A stretch of 64,000 nt of DNA from Abelmoschus esculentus (lineage: Eukaryota > Streptophyta > Magnoliopsida > Malvales > Malvaceae): contig JAUCBN010000054.1 of assembly GCA_035048815.1 (NCBI GenBank), positions 8,525,001 to 8,589,000 of the forward strand, read 5' to 3'. Shown piece by piece: positions 12,485-24,610 of this stretch. The notes below the pieces were generated by a model that saw only the letters and a list, made by a program, of their open reading frames with translations, did no database searches and was not told where the DNA came from. Position numbers and translations under genes: made by a program. Positions within the stretch are counted from its first letter, which is position 1; each line of letters begins with the position of its first letter.

Positions 12485-13009
12485 TATGTGTCATCACCAG
12501 ATTGGATGGTTAATTTTATTTATTAATTTTAAAAAATATTAATTTAAAAGTTTGGTGACCTAATTGACGATTTCTTGAATTAGGTGATCAAAATAGGTAT
12601 CCTTAATTAGTTGGGTGGTTACTGGTGTAATTTACCATTTTCTTTAATAAATGTAACCGGTTAACCTATTAACTTATTTTCATCCAACGGTCAAAATGGA
12701 TGGACAACCATCCAATGGCCATTTATCACTTAGCCGTTTTTTAACCGTGATTTAAGGGTCGGTTTTAAGCCAAACCCAGCAGTAAGACCTGTTTCATTCC
12801 CTTGACTAGTTACACTCTTCAATTGACTTTCTAACAAAACCATGACTGTCAACCAATATGTATATTAAAAAAAAAAACACTAATACGTGCATATATCGTA
12901 ACAGAACCTCTGCTTGGTTTGGGTTGGGAAATCAGACAAAAAATTTTGAGTGAATAAAAAAATTTATTTAAATTTTGAGATATAAGATTGTAAAGAAGTT
13001 TAACAATGT

Positions 13010-13540
13010 GATTACTAGAGGGGTGAGTGAGTTGAATAAAAATTTTTGAGATATTCGAGTTGATGAGTAATATTTTATAACTTAAATTTTATTTAAATTT
13101 TTTTAATTCGAATCGAGTTTAAGAAATTTGAGTCAAATCGAGTCGAGTTTTCGAATTCCTATAAATATTTAATTGGAATTATTTATCATGTTATAGTACG
13201 ATTTGATTTCAATCTAAACAACTTTCTCTATCCATATAATATATATTTCTTATTATTTTTTATATATGACAATATTTCTTTATATTTTTATATATCAATA
13301 TATATATCATAAAAAATTGATAGGCTCGTCTTGAATTTAAAAATAAATTCTTTAATTACTAAAAATTTTGAGTTATTCAAGTTATTCGAATTTTTATTTT
13401 ACAACTTGAACTTTATTTAAAAAAAATTGAGTCGACTTTATAAAATTTCGAGTCAAGTCCAAACGAGTCAAGTATTTTCGTCTCGAGTCAAATTATTCAA
13501 TTTTTTCAGGTCGAGTCGAGTTTTGCTCGTCCCTAATTCA
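13010..13540. repeat. Degenerate 'cgagtcgag' repeat element
   Basis: A 0.5-kb block dominated by 'gagtcgag', 'attcgag' and 'gagtcaa' words. It opens near 'agaggggtgagtgag' and closes near 'gctcgtccctaa', weakly suggestive of inverted termini. It is probably an old non-autonomous transposon. The stretch 12485-13010 before it shows nothing I can name. Confidence 0.4.
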
Positions 13541-13633
13541 GAGAGCAATGGATTTTTTTTATTAATTGTTAATACAATTAAATTATAATATGATAAATAT
13601 ATAACAGTAACTCCTGTACAGATGAAAAAAAAT

Positions 13634-13852
13634 GAAAGATTATATCATAGGCCTGATAACCACCCATTCCGCCACTAATCAACCATGTAATTAATATAAT
13701 TTCTAGAAATTATATTTTTAAAATGACATGTAAATTATGGGTGAAGACTCATTGGTTGGAAAAAAATGAGTTAACAATTAGTGATGAAGTGGGTGGTTAT
13801 TATTGGATGGGACCACAGCTGATGTGGTAGGCCAAGCCTATGATATAATTTC
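13634..13852. mobile_element. Mutator-like MITE, family M1 copy 2
   Basis: A 219-bp relative of 1108-1360. It starts GAAAGATTATATCATAGGCC, ends CCTATGATATAATTTC, and shares the interior 'gtgatgaagtgggtggttat'. It is flanked by AAAAAAAAT on both sides (13625-13633 and 13853-13861), a 9-bp duplication, though of low complexity. Confidence 0.8.
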
Positions 13853-14444
13853 AAAAAAAATATTATATAAAACGGAAATATATTTTATTATTTTAATAAT
13901 TAATTTAATATTTTATTAAAAAAATATTTTTTTATTCAAAAATAATTTAAGCACAAGTAAAACAAATAACGAGCAACTATTAACTTATTACTTAAAAAAT
14001 TATTAAAATTATAAAAATAAAAACAAAACCTTAAGCGATGGTTCATCCTATTCCCGACGGTCCTGCAGTTGTACGTAAACTGAGGTGGTTATTTCATCGT
14101 AATAGCATTGATACAATTCAAACTTAAAAGAAGATTCTATAGAATCATTGGTTTGGACAGAGGATTTATATATTGGGGTGATAACAAAACTATAATATAT
14201 TAACATTTATTCGATTAGATTTATATATTTAATTATATTAAATAAATATATTTGATTGATTAATTAAATTATTTATTTTCATTTTATTTTTTTTTAAGTT
14301 ATGAGTTAAATTTATAAAAGATACCCTTTCATTTTAGATTTTTTTTAAAAAGAGATTAAGATTAGATTTACAAAGATACCCATTTTTCGTTTATACATTG
14401 CATAATCGAAAAATTATTTATATAATTTATCCTAATTTTTTAAA

Positions 14445-14808
14445 GATAAATTATATAAATGATCCTTTGACTATACCTCAATTATCTTTTACATCCCTTA
14501 ACTATCAAATGTTACAAATTGGTCCATTGATTAATTTTTTTGATATAAAATAGTCCTGTGCCGTTAAAAATTTGACAGGAAACTGATATAGACATTAACA
14601 TGTTGACTTGAATTATAGAGATTGGGAATGTCACATGGTTATCCAAGTCAGCATGTTAACGTCTACATCAGTTTTCGTCAAATTTTTAATAGCACGGGAC
14701 CACTTTGTATCAAAAAAGTTAGTCAATGAATCAATTTGTAATATTTGATAGTCAAAGGATGTAAAAAATAATTGAGGTATAGTCAAAGGACTATTTATGT
14801 AGTTTATC
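14445..14808. mobile_element. MITE family M2, copy 1
   Basis: A 364-bp hairpin element whose arms contain 'cctttgactatacctcaatt', with the reverse complement at the other end. The centre holds a second pair of inverted segments around 'catgttaacgtc'. It is flanked by TTTTTTAAA on both sides (14436-14444 and 14809-14817). A close relative lies at 62521-62887. It ends about 480 bp before the kinase start codon. Confidence 0.8.
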
Positions 14809-15285
14809 TTTTTTAAATCAAATTCGAACGGTAATTAAAGTGAAAACTGTGGGAAATTTTGACGGCTGAATTTTACCCCCTCTAGAAATAGAATCTGGGT
14901 ATAAAATTTAGACTGGACAACCGGCAATCCTTTTTCAAACGAGTTTCCACGCGGTTCAATGGTCGTCTTGTGTGAACCCACCTTGAAGAATTTGGTGTTT
15001 GGTTGGGGTTCCAGAAAATATCGTTTAATTTTAAGCAGATTTCGAAAAATAAGAATCTTCCTTTATTTGGTTACATCACAAACGGGGGCGGTAGCTTACA
15101 AGTTTAAGAAACCCAGTTGGCAATCCAATTCAACCATGAAAACCTAACAACGTTGAATAAAACCACTAACATCTAATCAAATCAACACTTTCACAACATC
15201 AAATCCATTTATTTAAATAAACCACAATTTAAAGCTCATTCATTTTCTCTCAATTCATGTTCATCTGGTTTCCATCGTCTTCAAT

Positions 15286-17796
15286 ATGAAGCTAAACAGA
15301 CTGTGCTTCATTTTACCAGCTGAGTTCAATGAAATCGCCTCTTTGGAATACCCCAAAGCGGAAAAACATGTTAAAAAGGGGAACAAGAAACACCCACACC
15401 GGGATTGTGGGAGATATGTTCTTGGTTTCGTCGGGGAGGCCTTGCACAGGCTCTATGAGTCTAGATGGGTTCATCTTTGTCATCAGGAGAAGCGGAGGAG
15501 ACAGCAATCGAGTGTGTTTCATGACCTGGAAGGAGTGCAGATGGCGGAGAAAGTTGGCGGAGAGAATCCGAGGATTTTTAGCTATGCTGAGCTTTATATA
15601 GGCTCTAATGCGTTTCATGAAGATGAAATTCTTGGGAGTGGGGGTTTCGGGAGAGTTTTTAGAGCAGTTTTACCCAGTGACGGAACGGTGGTTGCCGTGA
15701 AATGCTTGGCGGAGAAAGGGGAGAGGTTTGAGAAGACTTTTGCGGCGGAGTTGGTGGCGGTGGCTCATCTACGCCATAGGAATCTTGTTCGGTTGAGGGG
15801 TTGGTGCGTTCACGAAGACCAGTTGCTGTTGGTGTATGATTATATGCCAAACCAAAGCTTGGACAGAGTACTTTTTAGGAGGCCGCAAAACTCGGGGGCA
15901 CCGACTTTAGACTGGGATCGCCGGAGGAAAATCGTCGGAGGCTTGGCAGCTGCTTTGTATTATCTCCATGAACAATTGGAGACTCAAATCATACATCGCG
16001 ACGTAAAAACAAGCAACGTGATGCTCGACTCGCAATACAATGCCCGGCTCGGTGACTTCGGGTTGGCACGGTGGCTGGAACATGAGCTCGAGTACCAATT
16101 CAAGACACCGGCGACGAAGAGACACCAGTTTCGTTTGGCTGACACGACGAGGATCGGTGGCACAATCGGATACCTCCCACCGGAGAGTTTCCAGAAACGA
16201 AGCGTGGCGACGGCCAAATCCGATGTTTTCAGCTTCGGGATTGTTGTTTTGGAGGTGGTTTCAGGACGGCGAGCGGTGGACCTTGCATATCCCGATGAAC
16301 AAATCATTTTGCTCGATTGGATCCGTAGATTGTCCGATGAGAAAAAGCTTTCACATGCAGGGGATAGTCGACTTGTAGATGGTTCTTACGGGCTAGCTGA
16401 TGCGGAAAGGTTCCTTCATATAGGGCTTCTCTGCACTCTCCATAATCCATTGCTGAGGCCTAATATGAAATGGGTTGTTGAAGTTCTTTCCGGTAATATT
16501 TCCGGCAAGCTTCCGGCTTTGCCATCATTTGAATCCCACCCTTTATACATCTCTTTGTCATCTTCTTCCAACACTAGTGGAAGCAAGAGCACCGCCAGTA
16601 GCAGGTCATACACCCCCACCGGCACCGGCACTGCCACCAGCTTTGATATTACGGTCTCATTTGCTTCATCCAATTATGTGACTGCCACTGAAGAAACTAT
16701 GTATGAAACTGCTGAATTTGGAATCAATGGTTCCGGTTTATCCAGCAATAGCAGTTGTCGACGGACAAACTTCCTTATGGTCGAAACTCCGAGGGAAATA
16801 CCCTTCAAAGAACTCATTGTTGCCACTGATAATTTCGCGGATTCGCGGAGGGTGGCGGAGCTTGACTTCGGAACTGCTTACCATGGTTTCCTTGACAATC
16901 GGCATCACATTCTTGTGAAGAGGCTTGGCATGACTAAATGCCCTGCTCTGAGGACAAGGTTTTCAAGTGAACTCCAAAACTTAGCGAGGCTCCGCCACCG
17001 TAATCTGGTTCAACTCCGTGGATGGTGCACTGAACAAGGAGAGATGCTCGTCGTATATGATTACGCGGCTAATCGACTGTTGAGTCACCTCCTTTTCGAC
17101 CATAACAATATAAGGGGAGGTTCTGTTTTGCAATGGAAACACAGATACAACATTACCAAATCCCTTGCTTCGGCCATTCATTATCTTCATGAGGAATGGG
17201 ATGAACAAGTCATCCATAGAAACATTACCTCTTCAGCCATCATTCTCGATTCTGAGATGAATCCGCGGCTTAGTAGTTTTGCTCTCGCTGAGTTCTTAGC
17301 AAGAAGTGATCACGGCCATCATGCAGATACGAACAAACACAATTCAGTTCGAGGAATTTTCGGTTACATGTCACCAGAATACATGGAATCTGGAGAAGCA
17401 ACCCCAATGGCTGATGTTTATAGCTTTGGAGTGGTGGTGCTTGAGGTGGTCAGTGGACATATGGCAGCTGACTTTAGGCGGCCAGAAGTATTGTTGGTGA
17501 AACGGGTACACGACTTCGAGACACAGAAAAGGTCACTCGAGGAATTGGTTGATATTAGGCTGAATGGGGAATACAATAATGAAGAACTTTCAAGACTGAC
17601 AAAACTAGGAGTTGCCTGCACACGATCTGACCCGAAATTAAGGCCTACCATGAGGCAGATTGTGAGCATACTGGATGGGAATGACAAAAGCCTCATGGTA
17701 GAAGGGCAAGGAAAGGAGAGTAGGGAGGAATGGAAACAGAGATATGCTTGTTCTTTGTCATTGGTTAGGAGAATCCATGCTTTGGGATTACATTGA
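15286..17796 (+). CDS. LecRK-S.2: Tandem kinase-pseudokinase, LecRK-S.2-like receptor-like cytoplasmic kinase
   Basis: An intronless 836-residue frame. Residues 1-110 show no signal peptide, lectin domain or membrane segment. Kinase domain 1 spans about 111-405: glycine loop GSGGFG (117-122), VAIK-type lysine K139, HRD (237-239), DFG (257-259). A Ser/Thr-rich linker (about 420-490) follows. Kinase-like domain 2 spans about 505-800: it keeps K545 but has a degraded glycine loop, HRN in place of HRD (644-646) and SFA in place of DFG (664-666), so it is probably inactive. Length and domain order match Arabidopsis At2g32800 (LecRK-S.2/AP4.3A), which is named after L-type lectin kinases but lacks the lectin part. 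The role would be Ser/Thr phosphorylation in membrane-proximal signalling; the substrate is unknown. The start is the first ATG of the frame, just after a pyrimidine-rich leader. Identity is strong; function is inferred from family. Confidence 0.92.
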   Translation: MKLNRLCFILPAEFNEIASLEYPKAEKHVKKGNKKHPHRDCGRYVLGFVGEALHRLYESRWVHLCHQEKRRRQQSSVFHDLEGVQMAEKVGGENPRIFSYAELYIGSNAFHEDEILGSGGFGRVFRAVLPSDGTVVAVKCLAEKGERFEKTFAAELVAVAHLRHRNLVRLRGWCVHEDQLLLVYDYMPNQSLDRVLFRRPQNSGAPTLDWDRRRKIVGGLAAALYYLHEQLETQIIHRDVKTSNVMLDSQYNARLGDFGLARWLEHELEYQFKTPATKRHQFRLADTTRIGGTIGYLPPESFQKRSVATAKSDVFSFGIVVLEVVSGRRAVDLAYPDEQIILLDWIRRLSDEKKLSHAGDSRLVDGSYGLADAERFLHIGLLCTLHNPLLRPNMKWVVEVLSGNISGKLPALPSFESHPLYISLSSSSNTSGSKSTASSRSYTPTGTGTATSFDITVSFASSNYVTATEETMYETAEFGINGSGLSSNSSCRRTNFLMVETPREIPFKELIVATDNFADSRRVAELDFGTAYHGFLDNRHHILVKRLGMTKCPALRTRFSSELQNLARLRHRNLVQLRGWCTEQGEMLVVYDYAANRLLSHLLFDHNNIRGGSVLQWKHRYNITKSLASAIHYLHEEWDEQVIHRNITSSAIILDSEMNPRLSSFALAEFLARSDHGHHADTNKHNSVRGIFGYMSPEYMESGEATPMADVYSFGVVVLEVVSGHMAADFRRPEVLLVKRVHDFETQKRSLEELVDIRLNGEYNNEELSRLTKLGVACTRSDPKLRPTMRQIVSILDGNDKSLMVEGQGKESREEWKQRYACSLSLVRRIHALGLH

Positions 17797-18266
17797 AACT
17801 CACTCATGTACCATACAGGAGAAGCAAGTTCTCGTTTGCACATGTTTTCGTTGCAATTTTCGTTTCGGTTAATGTATACTACTAAATGTAGTGCCTATGC
17901 TTTTGGTTGTATGTACTTGAAAAATGAGATGATAATGTTGTATATGTATAGTATGGCAATGGTTAGAAAGTTCTTATGTTCATAATCCATGCCAGTTCTG
18001 ATTCATTTCGAGTACAAATTGCAAAAGTTCAGACCATTTCTTACCATATCTACTGCAATGAACTGTGATGGCCATCTCAATTCAGATGGATATAACAGAC
18101 GTAGCAGAAAACCGGTACTAAATCATTTTGTCGGTATGGCCATCTCGAATTTGTATCATTGGAAAGAAAACTATGATGATATATATCACATGATACAGCA
18201 AAAACAGTTTAACCAAGTGATCGGGATGTCTTAGTTGTAAGAACTCTTATTCTGCCCTCATCCAGA

Positions 18267-19098
18267 TTATGCTGTGGCTCTTTCGAGTGTTGTTAGCTTC
18301 CTGAGTCTGGTATTTTCTTCTTCATCATCATCATTTTCGATCCCGACCCAGTTGATAACAGCTAACAAGAACTTTATGAAGCTGACTTTTTCATTCTTAT
18401 CCCAGTTCATTTCTTCTGCAAGATCAAATGGGGAATTACCAGAAGAATGATTAGTATAATTGATTATAGAAGCTACTCAGAAATTTAAATTATATTGGGT
18501 AGCATATTTGATACTGAATCTAGTCTGGCTAACACGTGCAGGGGATTGTTCCTGCGCAAAAGTTTCATTTAATGCCTTCATCATGAAACAAGAATGCTTC
18601 AACGGTAGTATCGAAAATGGCCGTCGAGCTTGCGGTGAATCCATCTGCAACGATAGTAACTCAACATGCTATATGTTCTTAGACAAGGAAAAGAAAGAAT
18701 ACTAAGTTCACTGTGGATACATTATCAGGAGAGGAAGGTCTCATCAGGAGATAGATGAGACATAGAAGCACAATGAACTCGTTAAATCGTATCCCCTAGC
18801 TCCTGCCAATGTCACATGAACGAAACAAATCCTCAACCTCTTCTTTTATCAACTGAAGTTGCAGTTTCTCCAAACATGTATTCAGTTCATCACGACCAAT
18901 AGTTCCATTGGAGTTCCTCTAGAGGAAGAGAAAAGAGGAGAGTCAATATGTGGAAAAAGTTCAAGATAAAAGCTTATAGGGAGCTTAAGATTAAACTTGT
19001 TGAAACGCACCATACTGCTCGAACACGCCTTTGAGGTTTTTGAATCCATGCCTGAAATGAGGGAACCTCAAGACAATGCTGTTAATCAATTTGAAGTT
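18267..19098 (-). pseudogene. Calmodulin-like EF-hand gene remnant (CML21/CML22 type)
   Basis: Reading the minus strand, four pieces line up in order with plant CML21/22-type calcium-binding proteins. The first (about 19098-19012) encodes KLINSIVLRFPHFRHGF and GVFEQYG. The second (about 18917 down) encodes an EF-hand starting NSNGTIGRDEL, then EEEVEDLF-like sequence and CDIGRS, an in-frame TAG at 18796-18798, and then GIRFNEFIVLLCLIYLL. The third (about 18662-18530) encodes DGFTASSTAIFDTTVEAFLF, then a frameshifted KALNETFAQEQSPAR. The fourth (about 18416-18267) encodes EMNWDKNEKVSFIKFLLAVI followed by a stop. Introns with plausible acceptors separate the pieces. The stop and the shift mean no full protein can be made. 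A short plus-strand frame at 18460-18705 is its shadow. It would have been a calcium sensor. Confidence 0.82.
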
Positions 19099-19926
19099 AG
19101 ATGTCCTGAACGATAATTGCAAAGCATACTTCCATTTCTACTGGACAAGGACTTAACACGAGAAAAAGGATCACATTTTCCTTTCCTGCTTTCCCCAAAT
19201 GTAGCTTAACATATCAACTTGTGCCTATCCCTGAATTTTCTTACAGCATCTTATACGAAAAATGGTTGTTTGTTTTTCAGTTTTACGAAACGAGTCCCTC
19301 TCGAACCAATTTATAATTACTGCAGAAATGTAGAGCAAACCAGTTGGTGAGGAGATCCCGGGACCGACCCTAGTTGCATACATCATCACTCAGCAGTACT
19401 AATGGAAAAGGTAAATACAATGACACTTGGAATTTAGAAATCTATACATAACTACACTTTATGCCATTTCAAAACCAACATTCAACCTATGGCTGGGTAG
19501 CAGAGTTGCTGTGGTAACTGCGGTACGGTTTAAAGATTTAAGAGGCTTTGTAAAATTTAATAAAATAGACCCTTAATTTTTTAAAAAAATGTATGTTAAC
19601 TTGTTATTTTATACATGATAAAACGACTTTTGAATAAAAACGAGTCTAACTTCGAAGATTAGCTCGACAGAATCAAACCTATATGTTACAGGCTATTTGT
19701 TATTTAATAAAACGATGGCGTTTTATATAACATTTGATACTATGTCGTTTTATTGTGAAAGTTAAAAACCCAACTTTGTAGGTTTTGTAGTATCGATGAA
19801 ATTGAAATGAAATTGAGTCTTCTTTGGTTTCTGTCGTTTCTTCTTTAAATTCTTCTTTATATTTCTCTGATTTTTACCTTTAATCTGCTGCTTCCTTTTA
19901 TTTCTTTTACTTTGTGTTTATACCTG
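19099..19926. other. Non-coding stretch between EF-hand pseudogene and gag remnant
   Basis: No gene is visible. The part from about 19690 to 19926 lies immediately before a primer-binding-site-like sequence, so it may be the 3' end of a gypsy 5' LTR. No matching second LTR was found in the window. Confidence 0.35.
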
Positions 19927-21385
19927 TTACAAAGGCATCAGAGCCATTTTTTCCTAGCGTTCTGTACTCTGAATCATCTACTTCAAAGGTATGGGTAAAA
20001 TTGATTTGGGCGAAGGCGTTAAAACGCGAAGCCAAACAACACTGAATTTTACCACTCTTCATGGGGATGTTCAAGCTTTGGATGTTAGAGTTCAAGCCCT
20101 CGAATCCACCATTGAAGGTCATTTTCAGAAACTGAGTTATGATTTGGATGCTCATTTAGAGACAAAAATCTCTGCCATGGACGTAAGGTTACAATCTACC
20201 CTTCAGAAATTCTTTGAAGAAAATAGGATTCTACCAGAACAACCGACAGTATCTATGGCACCACTGAATTCTTTGTTCAAGCATCCAATAGTTACAGTCG
20301 ACATGTTGCCTAAACTTCCAGAGCCACCATCTCTTTCGTTGTCAGTGGAAACAACTTCAGTTCAAGGTATTTTTCATCAACCGACTCATGTCTATAACAC
20401 AGAGTATGCTGCAAATATGAATGTGTTTCGAAATAGAGTAGTGAATAATTTAAATCGAACAAATGGCACAAATGTTAATGTCTCTAGGGATGGAGCATTG
20501 AATGATTTGATTAGAGGAGATGTTACGCTCAATCCTAATATTGTTGTAAATTTAGCTTATAAATTGAAATGTCTAAAATTTGTTGGGAATGGATTTCGTG
20601 ATTGGTGGTCTAAATTAGAGCAATTTTTTGAAGCTGAATTAGTTCCCGAAAACTCTAAGATTAGATTAGTTATGCTGAATTTGGATGAAAAGGCTTTACA
20701 ATGGCATCATTTGATAGTTAGGAATGTATGGGGAATAAACAACTTACCATGGAATGAATATTTGAGACTCATGCGAGATAGATTTGAGGATCCTATGACT
20801 GAATTAGTGACATTAACTCAAGTAGGAACCGCTGAAAAATATTATGAGAATTTTGTTGCTATTTTAAATAAACTTCAGTTACAAGAGAATTATGCATTGA
20901 GTATTTTTGTGAGTAGATTGAAAGAGGATATTAGTAAACGGTTGAAATTATTTACACCTCATACCTTGTTAGATGCTTTTCACAAGGCGCGACATTTGGA
21001 GACAATATTATATGGCACTCCTGATAATCCTTTGGTTCTAACACTTAGTCTTGAATCAACACCCACATCACTGGTTTTTGAATCAAGTGTTGGTCAGTCT
21101 ACTCAAGCTCCAATTATAAGTAATTTTGACTCTAAGACATCTAATACAGTGGTTACTCCTCAAGGACATAATTTTTCTTCAAAGGTAATGAATCAACAGA
21201 AGATTAAAGGTTTCGGTAACAAGTTTTCACAAGCTGAAATTGAGGATCGTCGAAAAAAGGGATTATACTTCTGGTGTTCTTCTAAGTACACACCGGGACA
21301 TCGATGCACTCAATTTCAACTATATCAAATATTAATAGAAGATTCACCCAAGCTGGACGGTGGAGAAGAATTTATAGAGTACAGG
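19927..21385 (+). pseudogene. Ty3/gypsy gag remnant (truncated)
   Basis: At 19928 'ttacaaaggcatcagagcc' resembles the TTACA end of an LTR followed by a primer-binding site for initiator tRNA-Met (usual form TGGTATCAGAGC). The frame from 19991 encodes about 465 residues: an N-terminal coiled region (QALDVRVQALES), a retrotransposon gag domain around residues 190-310 (FRDWWSKLEQFF, KALQWHHL, FEDPMTELVTL) and a degraded zinc knuckle (FWCSSKYTPGHRC, first cysteine lost). The frame is cut at 21386 by a TGTAACACCC-type insertion, so protease, RT, RNase H and integrase are missing. Not a host gene. Confidence 0.8.
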
Positions 21386-24300
21386 TGTAACACCCTAAAA
21401 CTGGGTTAGTAAAACAATTCGAATAGAGTAAATTAAAATCGAATCATGTGTTAAAATGGAGAGGATCAATGGACATAATTGAAACAAATAGAAAATTTGG
21501 TGATTGCATTATAAAATCCGAGATTCTCCAAACTACCCCTAGTAATAAACTAAATCTAGACATTTCATTAAGGGTAGAATGATCTTTTTCACTCATTAAT
21601 AATGAAAAAAAGAGAGGAAAAGAACCCAAATTCCTTCATCTTTCTCATTTGCACGACAACAACAAGAAAGAAGGGGGAAGAGAGAAATTTCATGGGGCTT
21701 GAGGAAGCTAACTTGAAAATCTATGCATGATTAGGGAATTGAGTTGGGAAATCAAGCTTAAGTACCTTGGTAAGTCTCTTTTTCCCTAAATCGAAAATTT
21801 TAGGGTTTTGAAGTTTTGGGGTTTTGATTGTTCCATGATGATTACAAGTTAATTAGGTTATTAGAAACTTGCTTTAAGGATTATAGTTGTTTGGGTTCGA
21901 TTTTTGAAGCATGAACACTAGATTAGGGGTTTTGGAACTTAGATTTTTGTAAATGTTATATATGTGTTAAATGATTCGAATAGTGATGAAATTGGGGATT
22001 TAATTAATGTTGATTTTATGATTAAAGTTCTGGAAAAGTTATAAGGACAAACTAGGATTAGAATCAAACCATGGCAAGAAAGTTAGCCGACCTTGAGTAG
22101 AAAATGCCATTCCAAGTAGTCATCTTTGAGAAATTCCCTAGGTCGGGATTTAAGGAGTTAGGAGCTGAAATTTTGAAGCATGATACTAATATATACCTAG
22201 TTTAAGGGAAAATTTACGGAATCTCAATCGGAGTTCGGTAGGAAAAGATATAAGCATTTCCGTAAACAGTCTCGATTCTGGACAGACCTGATCGAAATGA
22301 AATCTGGAGCTGATCGAATAGGAATTAAAGTGTAAGGTTAATTGGTCCTTGTAGAGGATTCTTCTAGCTTTCCAAAGAGGTAAAATGGACTAAAATCGGA
22401 CAAGGGAATTAGAAGATATGAGCGATTCTTTATGAGGCAACAAAACTGTCCGTAATGTACATGTTTATATTTGTTAAGATTAAGAACACTTGAAATAAAT
22501 GATTGAATATGTCTTGATCTACATTGTGTATGGATTATTAGAGAATCCGAGAGAAGAGGATATTGAAGAACAAGAGAGGCTCGAAGTAGCAAGGAAACGA
22601 GGCAAAGGGATTATGATCTACAACACTTAATAGCTTGGAAACATTGTGAGTGTGGCAAACCTTAGGGTTAGGACCTAGGGTCCTAACCATCTATTTTTTA
22701 TTTGATTCGATTTTATTATGTAAATGGACTAATCTATATTCGGTAAAAAGGGAAGGAGGCTAATGTTAAATGAATTGATTGATATGAATTGCTTGTTAAA
22801 TTGTTAGTACTAGCCTAGCACATATGCATAGCTCGGAAATGCCGAGGTAAGTATGGCACGCGGCTAAGGATACCAGGTACGCGAATCATGCATGGAGCAT
22901 GTTATTGGTGATATGATCAATTGCTTGATAATTTGATATGCCTATTACTTGTGATATGATATAAATGCCTTGCTTGATAACATGTCTTGGATTCTTACAC
23001 TTAATGATAAGAACTTGATAAATATGAATTGAATGATCAAATGGATAATGAAAATATTATTGAGCCTTGGTTGATAGTTGGTCATAGGTAGTACGGCATG
23101 CCTAGGGTCTTGAGCTTATTGTTTAGTGCTACGGCACTCTTGTTTAGTACTTCGGTACTCTTGTTTGGTACTGTGGGTACCGTGATTTGGTGGTTAGTCA
23201 CCAATTGTTAGATACCATGGGTATCTCTTGTTAGTACCTTTGTGGTACTCTTGTTAGTGCCTTTGTGGTACTTTTGTTAGTGTCTTCGTGACACTCTTGT
23301 TGACTCGCTTACCTTGTCCTACTATACCAAGGCATCATACGAACTTAATTGAAAAACTAAAGGTTTAAATGTGAACTATATGTACATGTATTGACTTGAA
23401 AAGCATTGATATTGATTATGAATTGCTATGGAGCATTGAAATGGAAATTGTTGCTAAGAGTAGCACTTGAATTGTGAATTGGTTAATGGATATTGAAATT
23501 GTTTATATGGCTATAAGTATCCCTTGTTATGAATGCTCTATGAAACTTGAGAAACGAAAAATGACTAATAAGTTATGCATTGATTTTATGCTAGCTTGAG
23601 CATATAGATGATGACATTGAATTGCATGATAAAAATGTTATTTATGAGGGGCTTGTTAACCATGACATTGAGCTATTGATAAATTTGATTATTAATCAAA
23701 ATATTGCCATGTTAACTATTGACATTTTTACTATTGCCATGTCTACTATTGGCATGTTAAACTATTGCTATGAATTAGATTTAGTTGCTTACTTGAAGCA
23801 TGTTGTACTTGTTATGGTATTAAGTCTAATATGGTTAGACTAGGGTTGCCTCATTAAGTACTTCATAGTACTTACCACTCGTTGTTTCCTCCTTCCCAAC
23901 TAACAGGTTATCGAGCTAAGGAGCTAGGCTGAGATTGATCGGGAGCAAGGACACCAAGTAAGCAATGTATGGTATTTTGCAATGTTTTGTTAACTCCTAG
24001 ATTAAGGTGGCTTAGTGATCATGCTAGACTAGCTTGTGCATTTTGATAAGTGGTTCATGGTTTGTATGTATATATATGTGTGTGATCACTCGAGCAATTG
24101 GTATGTAAGCCATAAGGCGTAATGATCTCCTTAGGCTAGCATTGCATATTTTGAGTTTTGGCTTATGGTTTGCATAGGTAGACCTTGGTGTTTTGCATAT
24201 GGTATGTAATTAAATGACTTGGCATGACAAACAAGAACTAAGTAGGATAGCATGTGAATCTTTAAAGCTATAATATGGGTATGCTAGTTGCCATTGTGAG

Positions 24301-24610
24301 AAATCCATGGCATAGGGGTTGTCTTAATTGAAGAGTGACATGCATAATAGTATGAGTGATGAAATGGATATAGGCAATTGAATTGGTAAGTGTTATTGAT
24401 GCCTAAACATGTCGAAATTGTCCCTTATGGATTAGGAATAGTTGAGACCACATAGATGGCCCTTTTTGGTAGTGTCTAAGTGTTTAAAAAGTTAGAAACC
24501 TGCAAATTAGGGTAGGGGTATCGATACCACTTACATGGGTATCGATATCACCCTTGACAGTAATGAAATTGCATCGATGCTTGGTTCGATGCCAAGCTTC
24601 ACTAAAGGTT
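21386..24610 (+). mobile_element. Large LTR-like block inserted in gypsy remnants
   Basis: The left edge is sharp: TGTAACACCCTAAAACTGGG begins where the gag reading is interrupted, and TGTAACACCC is a common start of plant gypsy LTRs. The block has no domains. It contains short tandem words 'gtacctttgtggtactcttg' around 23130-23300. Near 24510 it has 'gtatcgatacc' motifs like those in the solo LTR at 43237-45901. The right edge is not defined; I place it where the opposite-strand protease reading loses similarity, near 24610. It is probably a solo LTR or a LARD. No target duplication was confirmed. Frames such as 23622-23843 are not credible genes. Confidence 0.55.

Noticed and set aside
15313..17843. 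Many frames of 60-141 residues overlapping the kinase on both strands
   Set aside because: Shadows of the 836-residue kinase frame.
18460..18705. Cys-rich 81-residue plus-strand frame that could look like a secreted peptide
   Set aside because: The opposite strand aligns with an EF-hand protein (the CML-like pseudogene); this frame is its shadow and its start is not supported.
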